Part shown: piece after piece, positions 34,606-43,703 of the stretch
Layout of the letters: every line of letters begins with the position of its first letter
How positions within the stretch are numbered: the stretch's first letter is position 1
Source: Photorhabdus akhurstii
GTDB lineage: Bacteria > Pseudomonadota > Gammaproteobacteria > Enterobacterales > Enterobacteriaceae
DNA length: 64,000 nucleotides
NCBI RefSeq assembly: GCF_018448925.1
Contig: NZ_RCWE01000004.1
Location: 62,001 to 126,000, forward strand
Reading direction: 5' to 3'
Translations under genes and position numbers: made by a program
The notes under the pieces: generated by a model
What the model was told of the DNA's origin: nothing
Database searches by the model: none
Seen by the model: the letters and a program-made list of their open reading frames with translations, nothing else

Positions 34606-35664
34606 ATGTCACTCAGTAACGAAGGACGTCAACAATATCTGTCCTACCTTGATCAACAAGGCAAATTAAACGGCGTCAGGCGCGAAGGGGATAGCATTCA
34701 ATTAACTGTGACCCCCGCTGTTCAGCAGCGCCTTGAAAAAGCCAAAATGGAAGCCAGCCCCTTTTTGAAAGAAATCAATTCTATCGGCGTAACCGAGCAA
34801 GAAGGGGAAAAAATCGGCGTGGGTATCAACCGCACCATTGCTAGCCGTAATACATCAACCACGGAACGCCGTGAGCCAGTCAGTGTCCATGATTTAAAGG
34901 CTAACCGCTATCGTTGTGAGCAAATTAACTTTGATACCTTTGTCGGCTATACGCAGATTGATGCATGGAATGACCACCCGCAATTTCAGCAACTGATTAG
35001 CCAGCAGATTGTCCAGCAGGAAGCCAATGACCGTCTAATGATTGGTTTTAATGGCACGTCGTGCGCCCTGAAATCCGACCGTGCAAAAAACCCGCTGTTG
35101 CAAGATGTCAATATCGGCTGGTTACAGCACATGCGCGACAACGCCCCGCAGCGTGTGATGAAAGGCATTACTATTACCCGTCGTGATGAGGACGGGAAAA
35201 TCATTAAGAAAGGCGACTACGGCAACTATGACGCCGCTGTTTATGACGCGGTGACTTCTTTGCTTGATCCGTGGCATCAGAACGCCCCCGGTTTGCTCGC
35301 TATCACCGGTTCACGCCTGACGACCCAGAAAAATTTCAAGATCCTGAACCAGCACAGCCAAAACAGCCCGAACATGGAGCTACTGGCGGGTAATGAGTTG
35401 ATGAAGCTTAGTACGCTGGGTGGTCTGCCGACGATGAGAGTCCCTTTCTTTCCTGACGGTACTATTTGGATCACCACCTTTAAAAACCTGTCGCTCTATT
35501 GGCAGAAAGGGAAATACAACCGCTATATCAAAAACGAGCCGGAATACAACCGCATAGCAACCTATGCGCAAAGCAATGACGGTTATGTTATTGAAGACTA
35601 TGGCCTGAGTTGTCTGATCGAGGGGATTTCGTTGGCAAGCGCAGAAAGCGGCGGCGAAGAATAA
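34606..35664 (+). CDS. N: Major capsid protein gpN
   Basis: A 352-residue capsid protein of the P2 family, near the usual 357. Typical segments are TERREPVSVHDLKANRYRCEQINFDTFVGY, DAWNDHPQFQQLISQQIVQQEANDRLMIGFNGTS and LPTMRVPFFPDG. Cleaved by gpO and assembled on the scaffold. ATG 34606 has an AGGA ribosome site. A lysine-containing stretch near residue 195 (EDGKIIKKGDYGNYDAAVYD) is family-like. Confidence 0.95.
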   Translation: MSLSNEGRQQYLSYLDQQGKLNGVRREGDSIQLTVTPAVQQRLEKAKMEASPFLKEINSIGVTEQEGEKIGVGINRTIASRNTSTTERREPVSVHDLKANRYRCEQINFDTFVGYTQIDAWNDHPQFQQLISQQIVQQEANDRLMIGFNGTSCALKSDRAKNPLLQDVNIGWLQHMRDNAPQRVMKGITITRRDEDGKIIKKGDYGNYDAAVYDAVTSLLDPWHQNAPGLLAITGSRLTTQKNFKILNQHSQNSPNMELLAGNELMKLSTLGGLPTMRVPFFPDGTIWITTFKNLSLYWQKGKYNRYIKNEPEYNRIATYAQSNDGYVIEDYGLSCLIEGISLASAESGGEE

Positions 35665-35711
35665 GTCACAGTATCCGGTGCCGTCATCATTCGGCACTGG
35701 CACGAGGGGGA

Positions 35712-36503
35712 ATGATGCTGACACCGGCACAACAACATTGGCAACAGGTTATGGCTTCACGCCGTGGCGATGAAATTATGTCATCAGAAGCGCTGACTGC
35801 ATATGAACAGATATTACACCGCCTGCGCATTGATCAGTCACGGTTATCTGTCCTGCAAGGCACAGAGCGAAAAATTGACTACAAACGCGAAGTCATTGCG
35901 CATTATGACAGTTGGATTAACGGAGTATTAGACGCTGACACCGGTCAGGCCGACGAGGTACTCATTCACGTAATGATTTGGGACATGGACATTGGTAATT
36001 ACGCGCGGGCACTGACGCTGGCCGAGTATGTCATTCGCCATAACCTGCCCTTGCCCGATCACTATCGCCGTACAGTGGGACCATTATTAGTAGATGAGAT
36101 TTGCGATAAAGCACTAACGATTTTTTCAGCGTGTAGCGAGTCCGTTGAGCCTGTCCCTCTCGCAATACTGGAGCGACTCGCTGAATTGGTTGAGCCGCTG
36201 GACATGCCCAGCCAAGTTAGAGCCAAGCTATTTAAAACAGTGGCGTATACCTTGCGCCTCAGTGAGCGGCGGGCAGACAAAGAACGCGCATTATCTCTTA
36301 TGCAGCAAGCATTGTTATTGTTTGCCAATATCGGGGTGAAAAAAGATATCGAAACGCTGACGAGAGAATTAAAAAAAACCGCTGATGACTCGGCTTCGCC
36401 GGATAACGCAGTAGCTGAGCCCCCAAAGACGAAACCCGCAGCGACTGGAAAAAAAACGACCAAGACAAAAACAACAGCGGCGAAGAATAAATCTTCACGT
36501 TAA
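35712..36503 (+). CDS. M: Terminase endonuclease subunit gpM
   Basis: A 263-residue P2 gpM family small terminase (P2 247 residues). The start MMLTPAQQHWQQVMASR and the core NGVLDADTGQADEVLIHVMIWDMDIGNYARALTLAEYVIRHNL are typical. The C-terminus is an added Lys/Thr/Ala-rich tail (KTKPAATGKKTTKTKTTAAKNK), likely DNA-binding. The subunit cuts cos. ATG 35712 has a GAGGGGG site. Followed after about 100 bases by gpL. Confidence 0.93.
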   Translation: MMLTPAQQHWQQVMASRRGDEIMSSEALTAYEQILHRLRIDQSRLSVLQGTERKIDYKREVIAHYDSWINGVLDADTGQADEVLIHVMIWDMDIGNYARALTLAEYVIRHNLPLPDHYRRTVGPLLVDEICDKALTIFSACSESVEPVPLAILERLAELVEPLDMPSQVRAKLFKTVAYTLRLSERRADKERALSLMQQALLLFANIGVKKDIETLTRELKKTADDSASPDNAVAEPPKTKPAATGKKTTKTKTTAAKNKSSR

Positions 36504-36601
36504 CTGAATGCACCCCGCGTGCCAGGCGGCACGGTGATCAGACCGGTTTTTAAACTCAGTCCGTTTTGCCGTTCACCGCCGTTTCTTTCAGCAGGTGAAT
36601 T

Positions 36602-37084
36602 ATGAGCTTAGTAGCAGCCAAACAACCTCATCCTATCGATACTCATGCCGATATCAATGACAAAGTCACTTCTGGTACATTCTGGCCGGAGATAACGTTA
36701 TCTGATTTGCGCAATTCGATGCGCCTGAACGGCGCAGTGACAACTGAGCGATTGATACACATCACTGTTGAAGCGGTGTTATATGTCAATCAATTGCTGT
36801 CTGCGTGGCAACAAGAGCAGGAAGAAAACGGCTTTGCTTCACTCGTTTCGGTTCCTTCTCCTGCTATCAACGACACTACGGCGTATGTTTTTCGCTACCG
36901 CCACGCGGTTTACAGCTTCACTAAAGCTTTGCTGATTGAAAATTATCGCGACATTGACACAACACGCGACGGAGAAAAACACGCCGAGGCGTTGAGCACA
37001 CAAATTGATGATCTGCGACGGGATGGACAAAATGCCCTCCGCGATGTGCTCGGTAAAAATCGCATGATAGCGGAGTTGGTTTGA
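36602..37084 (+). CDS. L: Head completion protein gpL
   Basis: A 160-residue P2 gpL family protein. It starts MSLVAAKQPHPIDTHADINDKVTSGTFWPEITLSDLRNSMRL and ends with the helical QIDDLRRDGQNALRDVLGKNRMIAELV. It seals filled heads before tail joining. Its stop overlaps the start of gpX by 4 bases. Confidence 0.93.
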   Translation: MSLVAAKQPHPIDTHADINDKVTSGTFWPEITLSDLRNSMRLNGAVTTERLIHITVEAVLYVNQLLSAWQQEQEENGFASLVSVPSPAINDTTAYVFRYRHAVYSFTKALLIENYRDIDTTRDGEKHAEALSTQIDDLRRDGQNALRDVLGKNRMIAELV

Positions 37085-37284
37085 TGGAAGTGCAGGCGCT
37101 ACAGGGGGATACCGTTGATCTATTGTGTCAACGTTATTACGGACGTACGCAAGGTGTTGTTGAAGCTGTGTTAAGCGCTAATAACGATATTTGCAACACG
37201 ACGCTGTTGCGCCCCGGCCAGCTTGTTATCTTGCCAGATTTCGCACCACAGGCACAGGATAGCATTGTTCAATTGTGGGATTAA
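37081..37284 (+). CDS. X: Tail protein gpX (LysM-like)
   Basis: A 67-residue P2 gpX family protein, one LysM-like domain: MEVQALQGDTVDLLCQRYYGRTQGVVEAVLSAN and LLRPGQLVILPDF. It is a small tail component essential in P2. Coupled to gpL by a 4-base overlap. Confidence 0.92.
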   Translation: MMEVQALQGDTVDLLCQRYYGRTQGVVEAVLSANNDICNTTLLRPGQLVILPDFAPQAQDSIVQLWD

Positions 37285-37335
37285 ATTAAGACACTAGGCT
37301 GTACAACTAGGGAGCCTGTGACAAAAGGATGATAC

Positions 37336-37680
37336 ATGAAAAATCAGCCTGACATTTTTTTTCAGTTATGGGAGTGGCTGTTATCAGTTAGAGAGCAGGG
37401 TATAGGTGCCGCGCTGGCCGCCGCAATGGCGTATCTCAGAGGTCGCTATAACGGCGGTAAATTCTGGACAACGATTATGGACGCCATTATGTGTGCCATG
37501 ATTGCATGGTTTATTCGTGATGTGCTGGATTTCTTTGGTATGAGCACGGATTTGGCTTACATCGGCAGCGTCATTATTGGTTATCTTGGTACCGACTTTT
37601 TCGGTCAGTTAATGCGCGGAACGTTAAATAATAAAGCGGGGATAAAAAATGAATATGAGTCGAGGCATCCGAAATCATAA
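37336..37680 (+). CDS. Phage holin
   Basis: A 114-residue membrane protein in the lysis position, replacing P2 gene Y. Segments: IGAALAAAMAYLRG, TTIMDAIMCAMIAWFIRDVLDF and IGSVIIGYLGTDFFG (three hydrophobic helices), with a charged tail. The layout is that of lambda-type phage holins (holin_3 like). It makes holes in the inner membrane to release the lysin. Its 3' end overlaps the next gene by 32 bases. Confidence 0.82.
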   Translation: MKNQPDIFFQLWEWLLSVREQGIGAALAAAMAYLRGRYNGGKFWTTIMDAIMCAMIAWFIRDVLDFFGMSTDLAYIGSVIIGYLGTDFFGQLMRGTLNNKAGIKNEYESRHPKS

Positions 37681-38056
37681 CCCTGGCAATATCCGTTGGG
37701 GCCTTCCTTGGCAAGGTTTGGTACTGGGATCGCAACGTACTGATAAATCTTTTTGTCAGTTTAGTAGCCCTGAATATGGTATTCGGGCCATGATTAAAAT
37801 TATTCAGAATTACAATCGCAAATATGGAATTAATACAGTCAGCGGCATTATTTCTCGTTGGGCACCCTCTAATGAAAATAATACCGATGCCTATATTAAC
37901 CACGTATGTAACGGCACGGAATTGACTCGCGATCAGGTTGTTGATGTATTTAATAAAGAATTTATGACAAAGCTTATTAAGTCCATTATTACCATGGAAA
38001 ATGGTAGTCAACCTTATAGCGATTCGGTCATTGATAAAGCCTTTTCCCTTTTGTAG
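37649..38056 (+). CDS. Phage lysin-like protein (P5-like muramidase family)
   Basis: A 135-residue protein beginning RGIRNHNPGNIRWGLPWQG and continuing with FSSPEYGIRAMIKIIQNYNRKYG, a pattern of the PRD1 P5-like/lysozyme-like structural family found in the lysis cassettes of many enterobacterial prophages. Its place between holin and Rz genes indicates the cell-wall lytic enzyme, in the position of P2 gene K. It has no secretory signal, so it should need the holin. The specific bond cut is not readable. Confidence 0.72.
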   Translation: MNMSRGIRNHNPGNIRWGLPWQGLVLGSQRTDKSFCQFSSPEYGIRAMIKIIQNYNRKYGINTVSGIISRWAPSNENNTDAYINHVCNGTELTRDQVVDVFNKEFMTKLIKSIITMENGSQPYSDSVIDKAFSLL

Positions 38057-38065
38057 GGCGATATT

Positions 38066-38515
38066 ATGAAGTTTAATTCTCATGGTTATACGGTGATTGC
38101 GCTGGCGCTTGTCTGTCTTATTGCTTATCACTATCGAAGTCAATATACAGACCAGCTTAATACAAGCCTCAGGCTGCAAAACGAGTTGCTGGAACAACAG
38201 AATGAAATTGTTAATCAGCAGGAGAAAATAAAGCACCTGTCTGAACTGGATAATCAGAATATAAAGGAACTTGCTCGTGCGAAATCTGAAATTGATGTGC
38301 TTCGCAACGATGTTACCGCTGGTCGTCGCCGGTTGCGCGTCGCGGCCACCTGTCATCAAGGCAAAGCCGGTTCCTCCGGCAGCGTGGGCCATGCAGACAC
38401 CCCACGACTTAACCCATCAACTGAACAAGATTATTTCGATTTCCGAAGAATGATTGTTGAGAACGAACAACAAATAAAATATTTGCAGGACTACATTAAA
38501 ACCCAGTGCCAATAA
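38066..38515 (+). CDS. Rz-like inner-membrane spanin (LysB type)
   Basis: A 149-residue protein with an N-terminal membrane anchor (YTVIALALVCLIAYHY) and a long periplasmic coiled-coil (QNELLEQQNEIVNQQEKIKHLSELDNQNIKEL). This is the plan of i-spanins that join the outer-membrane Rz1 partner to fuse membranes at lysis. The partner gene is embedded in the +1 frame. Confidence 0.87.
   Translation: MKFNSHGYTVIALALVCLIAYHYRSQYTDQLNTSLRLQNELLEQQNEIVNQQEKIKHLSELDNQNIKELARAKSEIDVLRNDVTAGRRRLRVAATCHQGKAGSSGSVGHADTPRLNPSTEQDYFDFRRMIVENEQQIKYLQDYIKTQCQ
38277..38453 (+). CDS. Rz1-like outer-membrane lipoprotein spanin, nested in the Rz gene
   Basis: A 58-residue lipoprotein read in another frame inside the Rz-like gene. 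Signal and lipobox are MRNLKLMCFATMLPLVVAGC, followed by a proline-rich stretch (SRPPVIKAKPVPP), both typical of Rz1/LysC. GTG 38277 has AAGGA 8 bases upstream; TTG 38271 and ATG 38295 are alternatives. With the Rz-like protein it forms the spanin pair. Confidence 0.82.
   Translation: MRNLKLMCFATMLPLVVAGCASRPPVIKAKPVPPAAWAMQTPHDLTHQLNKIISISEE
38455..38472. promoter_or_regulatory. Possible Ogr-type activator site before gpR
   Basis: TGTTG-N8-CAACA, a TGT-N12-ACA dyad centred 62 bases before the gpR start, inside the end of the Rz-like gene. Chance matches of the 6-base core are expected every few kilobases, so this is tentative. Confidence 0.35.
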
Positions 38516-38525
38516 CGGGGGAAAT

Positions 38526-38984
38526 ATGCTGAAAACAAAGCTGATGAGAGACATTATCACAAAACACAATCCCTTTTTTGTTCAAAATCCAGACCGGCTG
38601 GAAGTGTATGTAACTGAGGGAAATCTGATAGCAACTGGCACGACTTCACCGTCATTTTTGTATCAATATAAATTGCATGTGCTAGCACTTGATTACCCGG
38701 CATCACTCGATAGCCTCAGTATCCCGGTGCTTGAATGGGCGCGTCGGCATCAACCTGACCTGTTATTTAATCCTGATCAGCGTACAGACGGCATTAAATT
38801 TGACGCGGATATTTTAAGTGATGGTACCGCAGATATTTTATTTGTATTGCGAACAACTGAACGCGTCATTGTTCATGCAGAAAACGGGCAATTGACAACA
38901 CACCATCTTGATGAGCCTCCTTATCCTTCTAGTCCCGATCCTTGGGGGGTATTGGCGGGGACGTACAGCAATGACGGAAAATAA
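38526..38984 (+). CDS. R: Tail completion protein gpR
   Basis: A 152-residue P2 gpR family protein (start MLKTKLMRDIITKHNPFFVQNPDRLEVYV; core YQYKLHVLALDYPASLDSLSIPVLEWARRHQPDLLFNPDQ). It acts at the tail terminus with gpS. It overlaps gpS by 14 bases. Confidence 0.92.
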   Translation: MLKTKLMRDIITKHNPFFVQNPDRLEVYVTEGNLIATGTTSPSFLYQYKLHVLALDYPASLDSLSIPVLEWARRHQPDLLFNPDQRTDGIKFDADILSDGTADILFVLRTTERVIVHAENGQLTTHHLDEPPYPSSPDPWGVLAGTYSNDGK

Positions 38985-39612
38985 TTCACTGTTCATTACG
39001 CTTGATAATGAACTGCAAAGATTAATCAGTACAACAAAACCAGTATATCGCCGCAGGCTAGCTAACAAACTGGCAAAAGCGATTCGTGCTGACCAACAGA
39101 AACGCATTCGCAGTCAAAAAAATGTGGATGGCACCCCTTATGAGCCTCGCCGCCGTCGCGTATTGCGCTCACAAAAAGGCATTAAATTTTTGTACCAAGG
39201 AGATGTACGCACGTTGAAAAATTGGCGGGCAACCCGTGGTCGGCGGGGGCGTATGATTACCGGCTTTGATGAAGAACGTAACGCGGTGCGCTCATTTTAT
39301 CGCAGCGGCATAGAGCGTTATCTGGAAATCAATCACAGTGAAGTGAAAAAAACATCAAATCGCCGCGATCCGATGTTCCGGCGATTGAGAACCGCCCGTT
39401 TTCTTAAGTCCAGCGCATCATCATCAGCCGCTGTTGTTGGCTTCCAGGGACGAGCCGCTGTTGTTGCTCGTCAGCATCAATATGGTTTGGAGGGCAGTAT
39501 TAACGCTCTTGCGGAGGTGCGTTATCCGCAGCGCCAATTATTGGGCCTCACACCCCATGATCGGTTGCAATTGATTGAACTGATTTATCATGACTTAGTA
39601 GGACAATTATGA
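38971..39612 (+). CDS. S: Tail completion protein gpS
   Basis: A 213-residue gpS family protein, strongly basic (RRKVYRRRLANKLAKAIRADQQKRI-like N-terminal part, then RYPQRQLLGLTPHDRLQLIELIYHDL near the end). ATG 38971 is chosen because it overlaps gpR in the usual way; the upstream open frame is within gpR. The last 4 bases overlap gpV. Confidence 0.9.
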   Translation: MTENNSLFITLDNELQRLISTTKPVYRRRLANKLAKAIRADQQKRIRSQKNVDGTPYEPRRRRVLRSQKGIKFLYQGDVRTLKNWRATRGRRGRMITGFDEERNAVRSFYRSGIERYLEINHSEVKKTSNRRDPMFRRLRTARFLKSSASSSAAVVGFQGRAAVVARQHQYGLEGSINALAEVRYPQRQLLGLTPHDRLQLIELIYHDLVGQL

Positions 39613-40238
39613 CATTAGCCGAATTGCACCGACTGTTAACAAATATTATCCGCGTCGGTTTAGTCACAGACATTGATCTTGTCGGTCATCGTTGCCGTGT
39701 GCAAACCGGCGGCTTAAAAACCGACTGGTTGTGTTGGTTGACACTGCGAGCAGGTCGTTCCCGAAATTGGTGGGCACCCAGTATTGGCGAACAGGTTTTA
39801 TTGCTGTCTGTAGGGGGAGAATTGACAACCGCCTTTGTATTACCGGCCGTTTATTCTGATCAATTTCCGGCACCGTTGGTTTCTGCCGACGCTGTTCATA
39901 TCGCTTTCCCTGATGGGGCAGTAATGGAATATGAACCGGCGTCCAGTGCCTTAAAAGTAACCGGTATTAAAACCGCAACGGTGAATGCGTCTGAATCAGT
40001 CAGTGTAACCGCACCAAAAATCACTTGCATCGCGAGCAGTAATATCACGCTTGATACACCAGAAGTCATTTGCACCAATTTACTGACAACAGCCAGCTTG
40101 GTAGTGCAAAAAGGCGGGAAAATGGCGGGCAATATTGAACATAGCGGCGGGCAATTCAGCTCAAACGGGGTGATCGTGGATTCACATAAGCACACCGGCG
40201 TTAAATCAGGCGGTGATACATCGGGGGGCCCCGCATAA
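39609..40238 (+). CDS. V: Baseplate spike protein gpV
   Basis: A 209-residue P2 gpV. The N-terminal OB-like part contains VGLVTDIDLVGHRCRVQTGGLKTDWLCWLTLRAG, and the C-terminal beta-helix ends with VIVDSHKHTGVKSGGDTSGGPA; the HxH pair binds the apical metal ion. The trimer forms the tail tip that pierces the outer membrane. Coupled to gpS (4 bases) and gpW (1 base). Confidence 0.94.
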   Translation: MTLAELHRLLTNIIRVGLVTDIDLVGHRCRVQTGGLKTDWLCWLTLRAGRSRNWWAPSIGEQVLLLSVGGELTTAFVLPAVYSDQFPAPLVSADAVHIAFPDGAVMEYEPASSALKVTGIKTATVNASESVSVTAPKITCIASSNITLDTPEVICTNLLTTASLVVQKGGKMAGNIEHSGGQFSSNGVIVDSHKHTGVKSGGDTSGGPA

Positions 40239-40576
40239 TGAAATTTTTGGGTATGAATAAGCAAACCGGCCGCAACATGACTGATATTGAACACGTTCGC
40301 CAAAGCATCACCGATATTTTGATGACCGCTATCGGCGCTCGCGTTATGCGCCGTGAGTACGGTTCATTGCTGCCCGCACTGATTGATCAGCCGCAAAATC
40401 CGGCCTTGCGTTTAAAAATCATGAGCGCATGTTATCTGGCTATTTTGCGCTGGGAACCCCGTGTACGACTGACAGCGATTACATTTCAGCGTACAGAGGC
40501 GGGAGAAATGCACGTTGAAATAACCGGCGTTCATATTAATGGCAATGATTTAGCGATAGCTATTCCTGTGAGGTGA
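40238..40576 (+). CDS. W: Baseplate wedge protein gpW
   Basis: A 112-residue gpW (GPW/gp25 lysozyme-like fold family) with KFLGMNKQTGR, IEHVRQSITDILMTAIGARVMRREYGSLLPALID and VHINGNDLAIAIPVR. The N-terminus matches P2 (YLGMNRTDGR), so the first ATG is kept. Its ATG overlaps the gpV stop by one base. Confidence 0.93.
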   Translation: MKFLGMNKQTGRNMTDIEHVRQSITDILMTAIGARVMRREYGSLLPALIDQPQNPALRLKIMSACYLAILRWEPRVRLTAITFQRTEAGEMHVEITGVHINGNDLAIAIPVR

Positions 40577-40580
40577 AACT

Positions 40581-41489
40581 ATGCCAACTATTGACCTAAG
40601 CCAGTTGCCGCCACCTGATGTCGTCGAGCCACTGGATTATGAAAGCTTGTTGGCTGAACGTAAAGCCAGGCTGATATCTCTTTATCCCGAAGCGCAACGA
40701 GCTGCAATCACTCGTACGCTTGAGCTGGAATCTGAGCCAATTGTGAAATTATTACAGGAGAATGCTTATCGGGAATTGTTGCTACGTCAACGCGTGAATG
40801 AAGCCGCCCGCGCGGTAATGGTAGCCTATGCAACGGGTAGCGATTTAGATCAGTTGGGCGCAAATAATAATATCTCGCGATTAATATTACAGAATGCCGA
40901 TGACAGTACTATCCCGTCAACTCCTGCGATCATGGAATCTGATAGAGATTTTAGGGTTCGTATCCCGCAGGCTTTTGAAGGGCTAAGTGTTGCCGGTCCT
41001 GTTGCGTCTTATGAATATCATGCCCGTAGCGCCGATGGCCGTGTTGCTGATGCATCGGCTATCAGTCCGTCACCGGCCAATGTCACTGTGACTATTATGT
41101 CGCGGGAAAATAATGGTGTTGCTTCACAAGATTTACTCAATAAAGTCGCAGCAGCACTGAATGACGAGAACGTTAGGCCCGTTGCTGACCGACTGGTCGT
41201 TCAATCAGCTAAAGTAGTTGAATATCAGATTGATGCCGTGCTTTATCTCTATCCTACGCCGGAGTCTGAGCCGATTCGCGTTGCTGCCGAGCAACAAATG
41301 AAACGCTATACAGAAACCCAACATCGGTTGGGGCGTGATATTCGCTTATCTGCCATCTATGCCGCTTTGCATGTCGAAGGTGTGCAACGCGTGGAATTGA
41401 AATCACCCACAAATGACGTCGTGTTAGATAAAACTCAAGTGTCATTTTGTACCGCCGCAAAACTAAGTGTTGGGGGTTCTGATGAATGA
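40581..41489 (+). CDS. J: Baseplate assembly protein gpJ
   Basis: A 302-residue gpJ family protein: MPTIDLSQLPPPDVVEPLDYESLLAERK, LELESEPIVKLLQENAYRELLLRQRVNEAARAVMVAYATGSDLDQLGA and AEQQMKRYTETQHRLGRDIRLSAIYAALHVEGVQRVEL. Part of the baseplate wedge. Overlaps gpI by 8 bases. Confidence 0.94.
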   Translation: MPTIDLSQLPPPDVVEPLDYESLLAERKARLISLYPEAQRAAITRTLELESEPIVKLLQENAYRELLLRQRVNEAARAVMVAYATGSDLDQLGANNNISRLILQNADDSTIPSTPAIMESDRDFRVRIPQAFEGLSVAGPVASYEYHARSADGRVADASAISPSPANVTVTIMSRENNGVASQDLLNKVAAALNDENVRPVADRLVVQSAKVVEYQIDAVLYLYPTPESEPIRVAAEQQMKRYTETQHRLGRDIRLSAIYAALHVEGVQRVELKSPTNDVVLDKTQVSFCTAAKLSVGGSDE

Positions 41490-42090
41490 CCGTCTATTGC
41501 CAACAGGCTCTACGGTTTTGGAAGTGGCCGCAGCTAAGGCATGCGCACAATTACAAGACGTGCCGGTACCACTTCGCCAGCTCTGGAATCCTGATACTTG
41601 CCCGGTGGAATTATTGCCTTATTTGGCGTGGGCGTGGTCCGTTGATCGTTGGGATGAAAACTGGCCGGTAACGACTAAGCGAGAGGTAATAAAAAACTCA
41701 CTATTTTTGCACAAACATAAGGGCACTATTGGTGCTATCCGCCGTGTGGTGGAGCCGTTGGGCTATTTCATTCAAATAAAGGAATGGTGGCAAACCAATG
41801 ATGCGCCCGGCACTTTCCGACTTGAAATCGGCGTTCGTGAGAGCGGGATTACCGCTGAAATATTTTCAGAGCTTGAGCGTTTAATCTCTGATGCTAAACC
41901 CGTAAGCCGTCACTTAATTGGTTTAGCTGTTAGTTTAGATATATCGGGTGTCATTCACTGCGCGGCAACAAGCTATATCGGCGATAGTCTGACAGTTTAC
42001 CCCTATTTGCCAGAACTGATTGAAACCAAAGGTACCGCTCATGCGGGATCAGCGGTTCATTTGATTGATACGATGAGGATTTTATCATGA
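41482..42090 (+). CDS. I: Tail protein gpI
   Basis: A 202-residue gpI: MNDRLLPTGSTVLEVAAAKACAQ, QLWNPDTCPVELLPYLAWAWSVDRWDENWP and LHKHKGTIGAIRRVVEPLGYFI. ATG 41482 is preceded by GGGGGT and matches the family start. Last four bases overlap gpH. Confidence 0.93.
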   Translation: MNDRLLPTGSTVLEVAAAKACAQLQDVPVPLRQLWNPDTCPVELLPYLAWAWSVDRWDENWPVTTKREVIKNSLFLHKHKGTIGAIRRVVEPLGYFIQIKEWWQTNDAPGTFRLEIGVRESGITAEIFSELERLISDAKPVSRHLIGLAVSLDISGVIHCAATSYIGDSLTVYPYLPELIETKGTAHAGSAVHLIDTMRILS

Positions 42091-43703
42091 AATACTTTGC
42101 CATTTTAACTAAGTTGGGCGCGGCAAAGCTGGCGAATGCTGCCGCACTGGGTACCAAGATTAGTATTACTCATATGGCCGTGGGTGACGGTGGCGGCAAA
42201 TTGCCGGAGCCTGACGCCAATCAGACAAAATTAGTTAATGAAAAGCGTCGCGCTGCAATTAATACATTAAGTGTTGACCCGGTGAACACCAACCAAATTA
42301 TTGCTGAACAAATTATTCCCGAAAATGAGGGGGGTTGGTGGCTGCGTGAAATTGGCTTATTTGATAGCGAGGATAGCTTAATTGCAGTAGCAAATTGTCC
42401 AGAAACCTACAAACCACAATTACAAGAAGGTTCAGGTAGAACACAAACGGTGAGAATGATTCTAATTGTTAACAACACTGAATCAGTCACGTTAAAAGTT
42501 GATCCGTCTGTAGTATTGGCAACACGTGAGTATGTCGATAAAAACACGATTGAAGTGAAAGCTTACTGTGATAATGCGTTTAAAGCCCATCTTGCAGCTA
42601 GTGATCCGCATCCGCAATATTTATTAAAAAAAGATTTACCGCCTTTGCCTGATGCCTCATTGACTCAGAAAGGAGTTGTACTACTGAGTAGTGCAACAAA
42701 TAGCGTAAGTGAAACCCTGGCTGCTACGCCAAAAGCCGTAAAAGCAGCTTATGATCTTGCAGCAAGTAAGCTTGCAAGCGTGCCCGACGCCTCATTAACC
42801 CAAAAAGGCATCACCCAACTCACAGACAAAACAGGTAACAGTAATACCCTTGCAGCCACTCAGAAGTTAGTTACTGATGTGAATGACAATGCTAATAGTA
42901 AGCTTGCCAAAAACCAAAACGGTGCCGACATCCCTAACAAAAGTGAGTTTGTGAAAAACCTCGGGTTGGTGGAAACCGTCAATTTATCTAAGAATGCGGT
43001 ACCGAGCAGCCGGAAAATTAACGGCAAGGCGTTAACCGGGGATGTCAGTCTGAGTGCCGGGGATGTGGGGGCTGTTAACGGCCTCAATAATTTTTCAGAT
43101 TTACCAAATAATAATTATGTCGGCATATTTCAAGCTGGGCTTGAAACCCAATGGGCAAAAGGGATCAATATAGGTTCAGAAAAAGGCGACATCGGACAAA
43201 TCTACGTTGATAAAGACGGAAATCTTTATTCATATTTTCTAAAGGCAAGCTCAAAAGCGCGGCTTGGCGGAGTAGTCAATACTCACCCCGTTGGCTCTCC
43301 CATTCCGTATCCCCATCGCTACACACCACCCGGCTATCTAACATGCAACGGTCAAACGTTTGACAAATCCTTATACCCAAAGTTAGCGGAAGCCTACCCG
43401 GACGGCAAAGTACCTGATTTAAGAGGGGAGTTTATTCGAGGATGGGATGATAGCCGGGGGGTAGATCCGGGGCGAGTGTGTGGGTCGTGGCAAGCTGATA
43501 GAACAAAAAAAATACAGCTTGCGGAGGGTAACGCAGATAGTCGCTATATGTCACCCAATCAGGGGCCGGTGAATGGCTACAATTTCCCACTCGGTAGGGA
43601 TGTGAAAGGTGGCGCCACTGATACATCAATTGCTAACAATACAGGCGGCAACGAAACCCGTCCCCGCAACGTCGCATTTAACTACATAGTGAGAGCAATA
43701 TAA
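42087..43703 (+). CDS. H: Tail fibre protein gpH
   Basis: A 538-residue P2 gpH-type fibre. The conserved N-terminal attachment domain is YFAILTKLGAAKLANAAALGTKISITHMAVGDGGG, followed by ENEGGWWLREIGLFD. Residues about 185-285 contain two similar repeats of about 45 residues (PDASLTQKG ... LAAT). The tip carries SPIPYPHRYTPPGYLTCNGQTFDK and a phage-tail-collar-like end GNETRPRNVAFNYIVRAI. It recognises the receptor. Coupled to its chaperone gene. Confidence 0.92.
   Translation: MKYFAILTKLGAAKLANAAALGTKISITHMAVGDGGGKLPEPDANQTKLVNEKRRAAINTLSVDPVNTNQIIAEQIIPENEGGWWLREIGLFDSEDSLIAVANCPETYKPQLQEGSGRTQTVRMILIVNNTESVTLKVDPSVVLATREYVDKNTIEVKAYCDNAFKAHLAASDPHPQYLLKKDLPPLPDASLTQKGVVLLSSATNSVSETLAATPKAVKAAYDLAASKLASVPDASLTQKGITQLTDKTGNSNTLAATQKLVTDVNDNANSKLAKNQNGADIPNKSEFVKNLGLVETVNLSKNAVPSSRKINGKALTGDVSLSAGDVGAVNGLNNFSDLPNNNYVGIFQAGLETQWAKGINIGSEKGDIGQIYVDKDGNLYSYFLKASSKARLGGVVNTHPVGSPIPYPHRYTPPGYLTCNGQTFDKSLYPKLAEAYPDGKVPDLRGEFIRGWDDSRGVDPGRVCGSWQADRTKKIQLAEGNADSRYMSPNQGPVNGYNFPLGRDVKGGATDTSIANNTGGNETRPRNVAFNYIVRAI

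Noticed and set aside
37574-38392. Long leftward open frame (272 codons) under the holin, lysin and Rz genes
   Set aside because: Fully antisense to well-supported lysis genes, low-complexity residue use, no ribosome site and no family resemblance.
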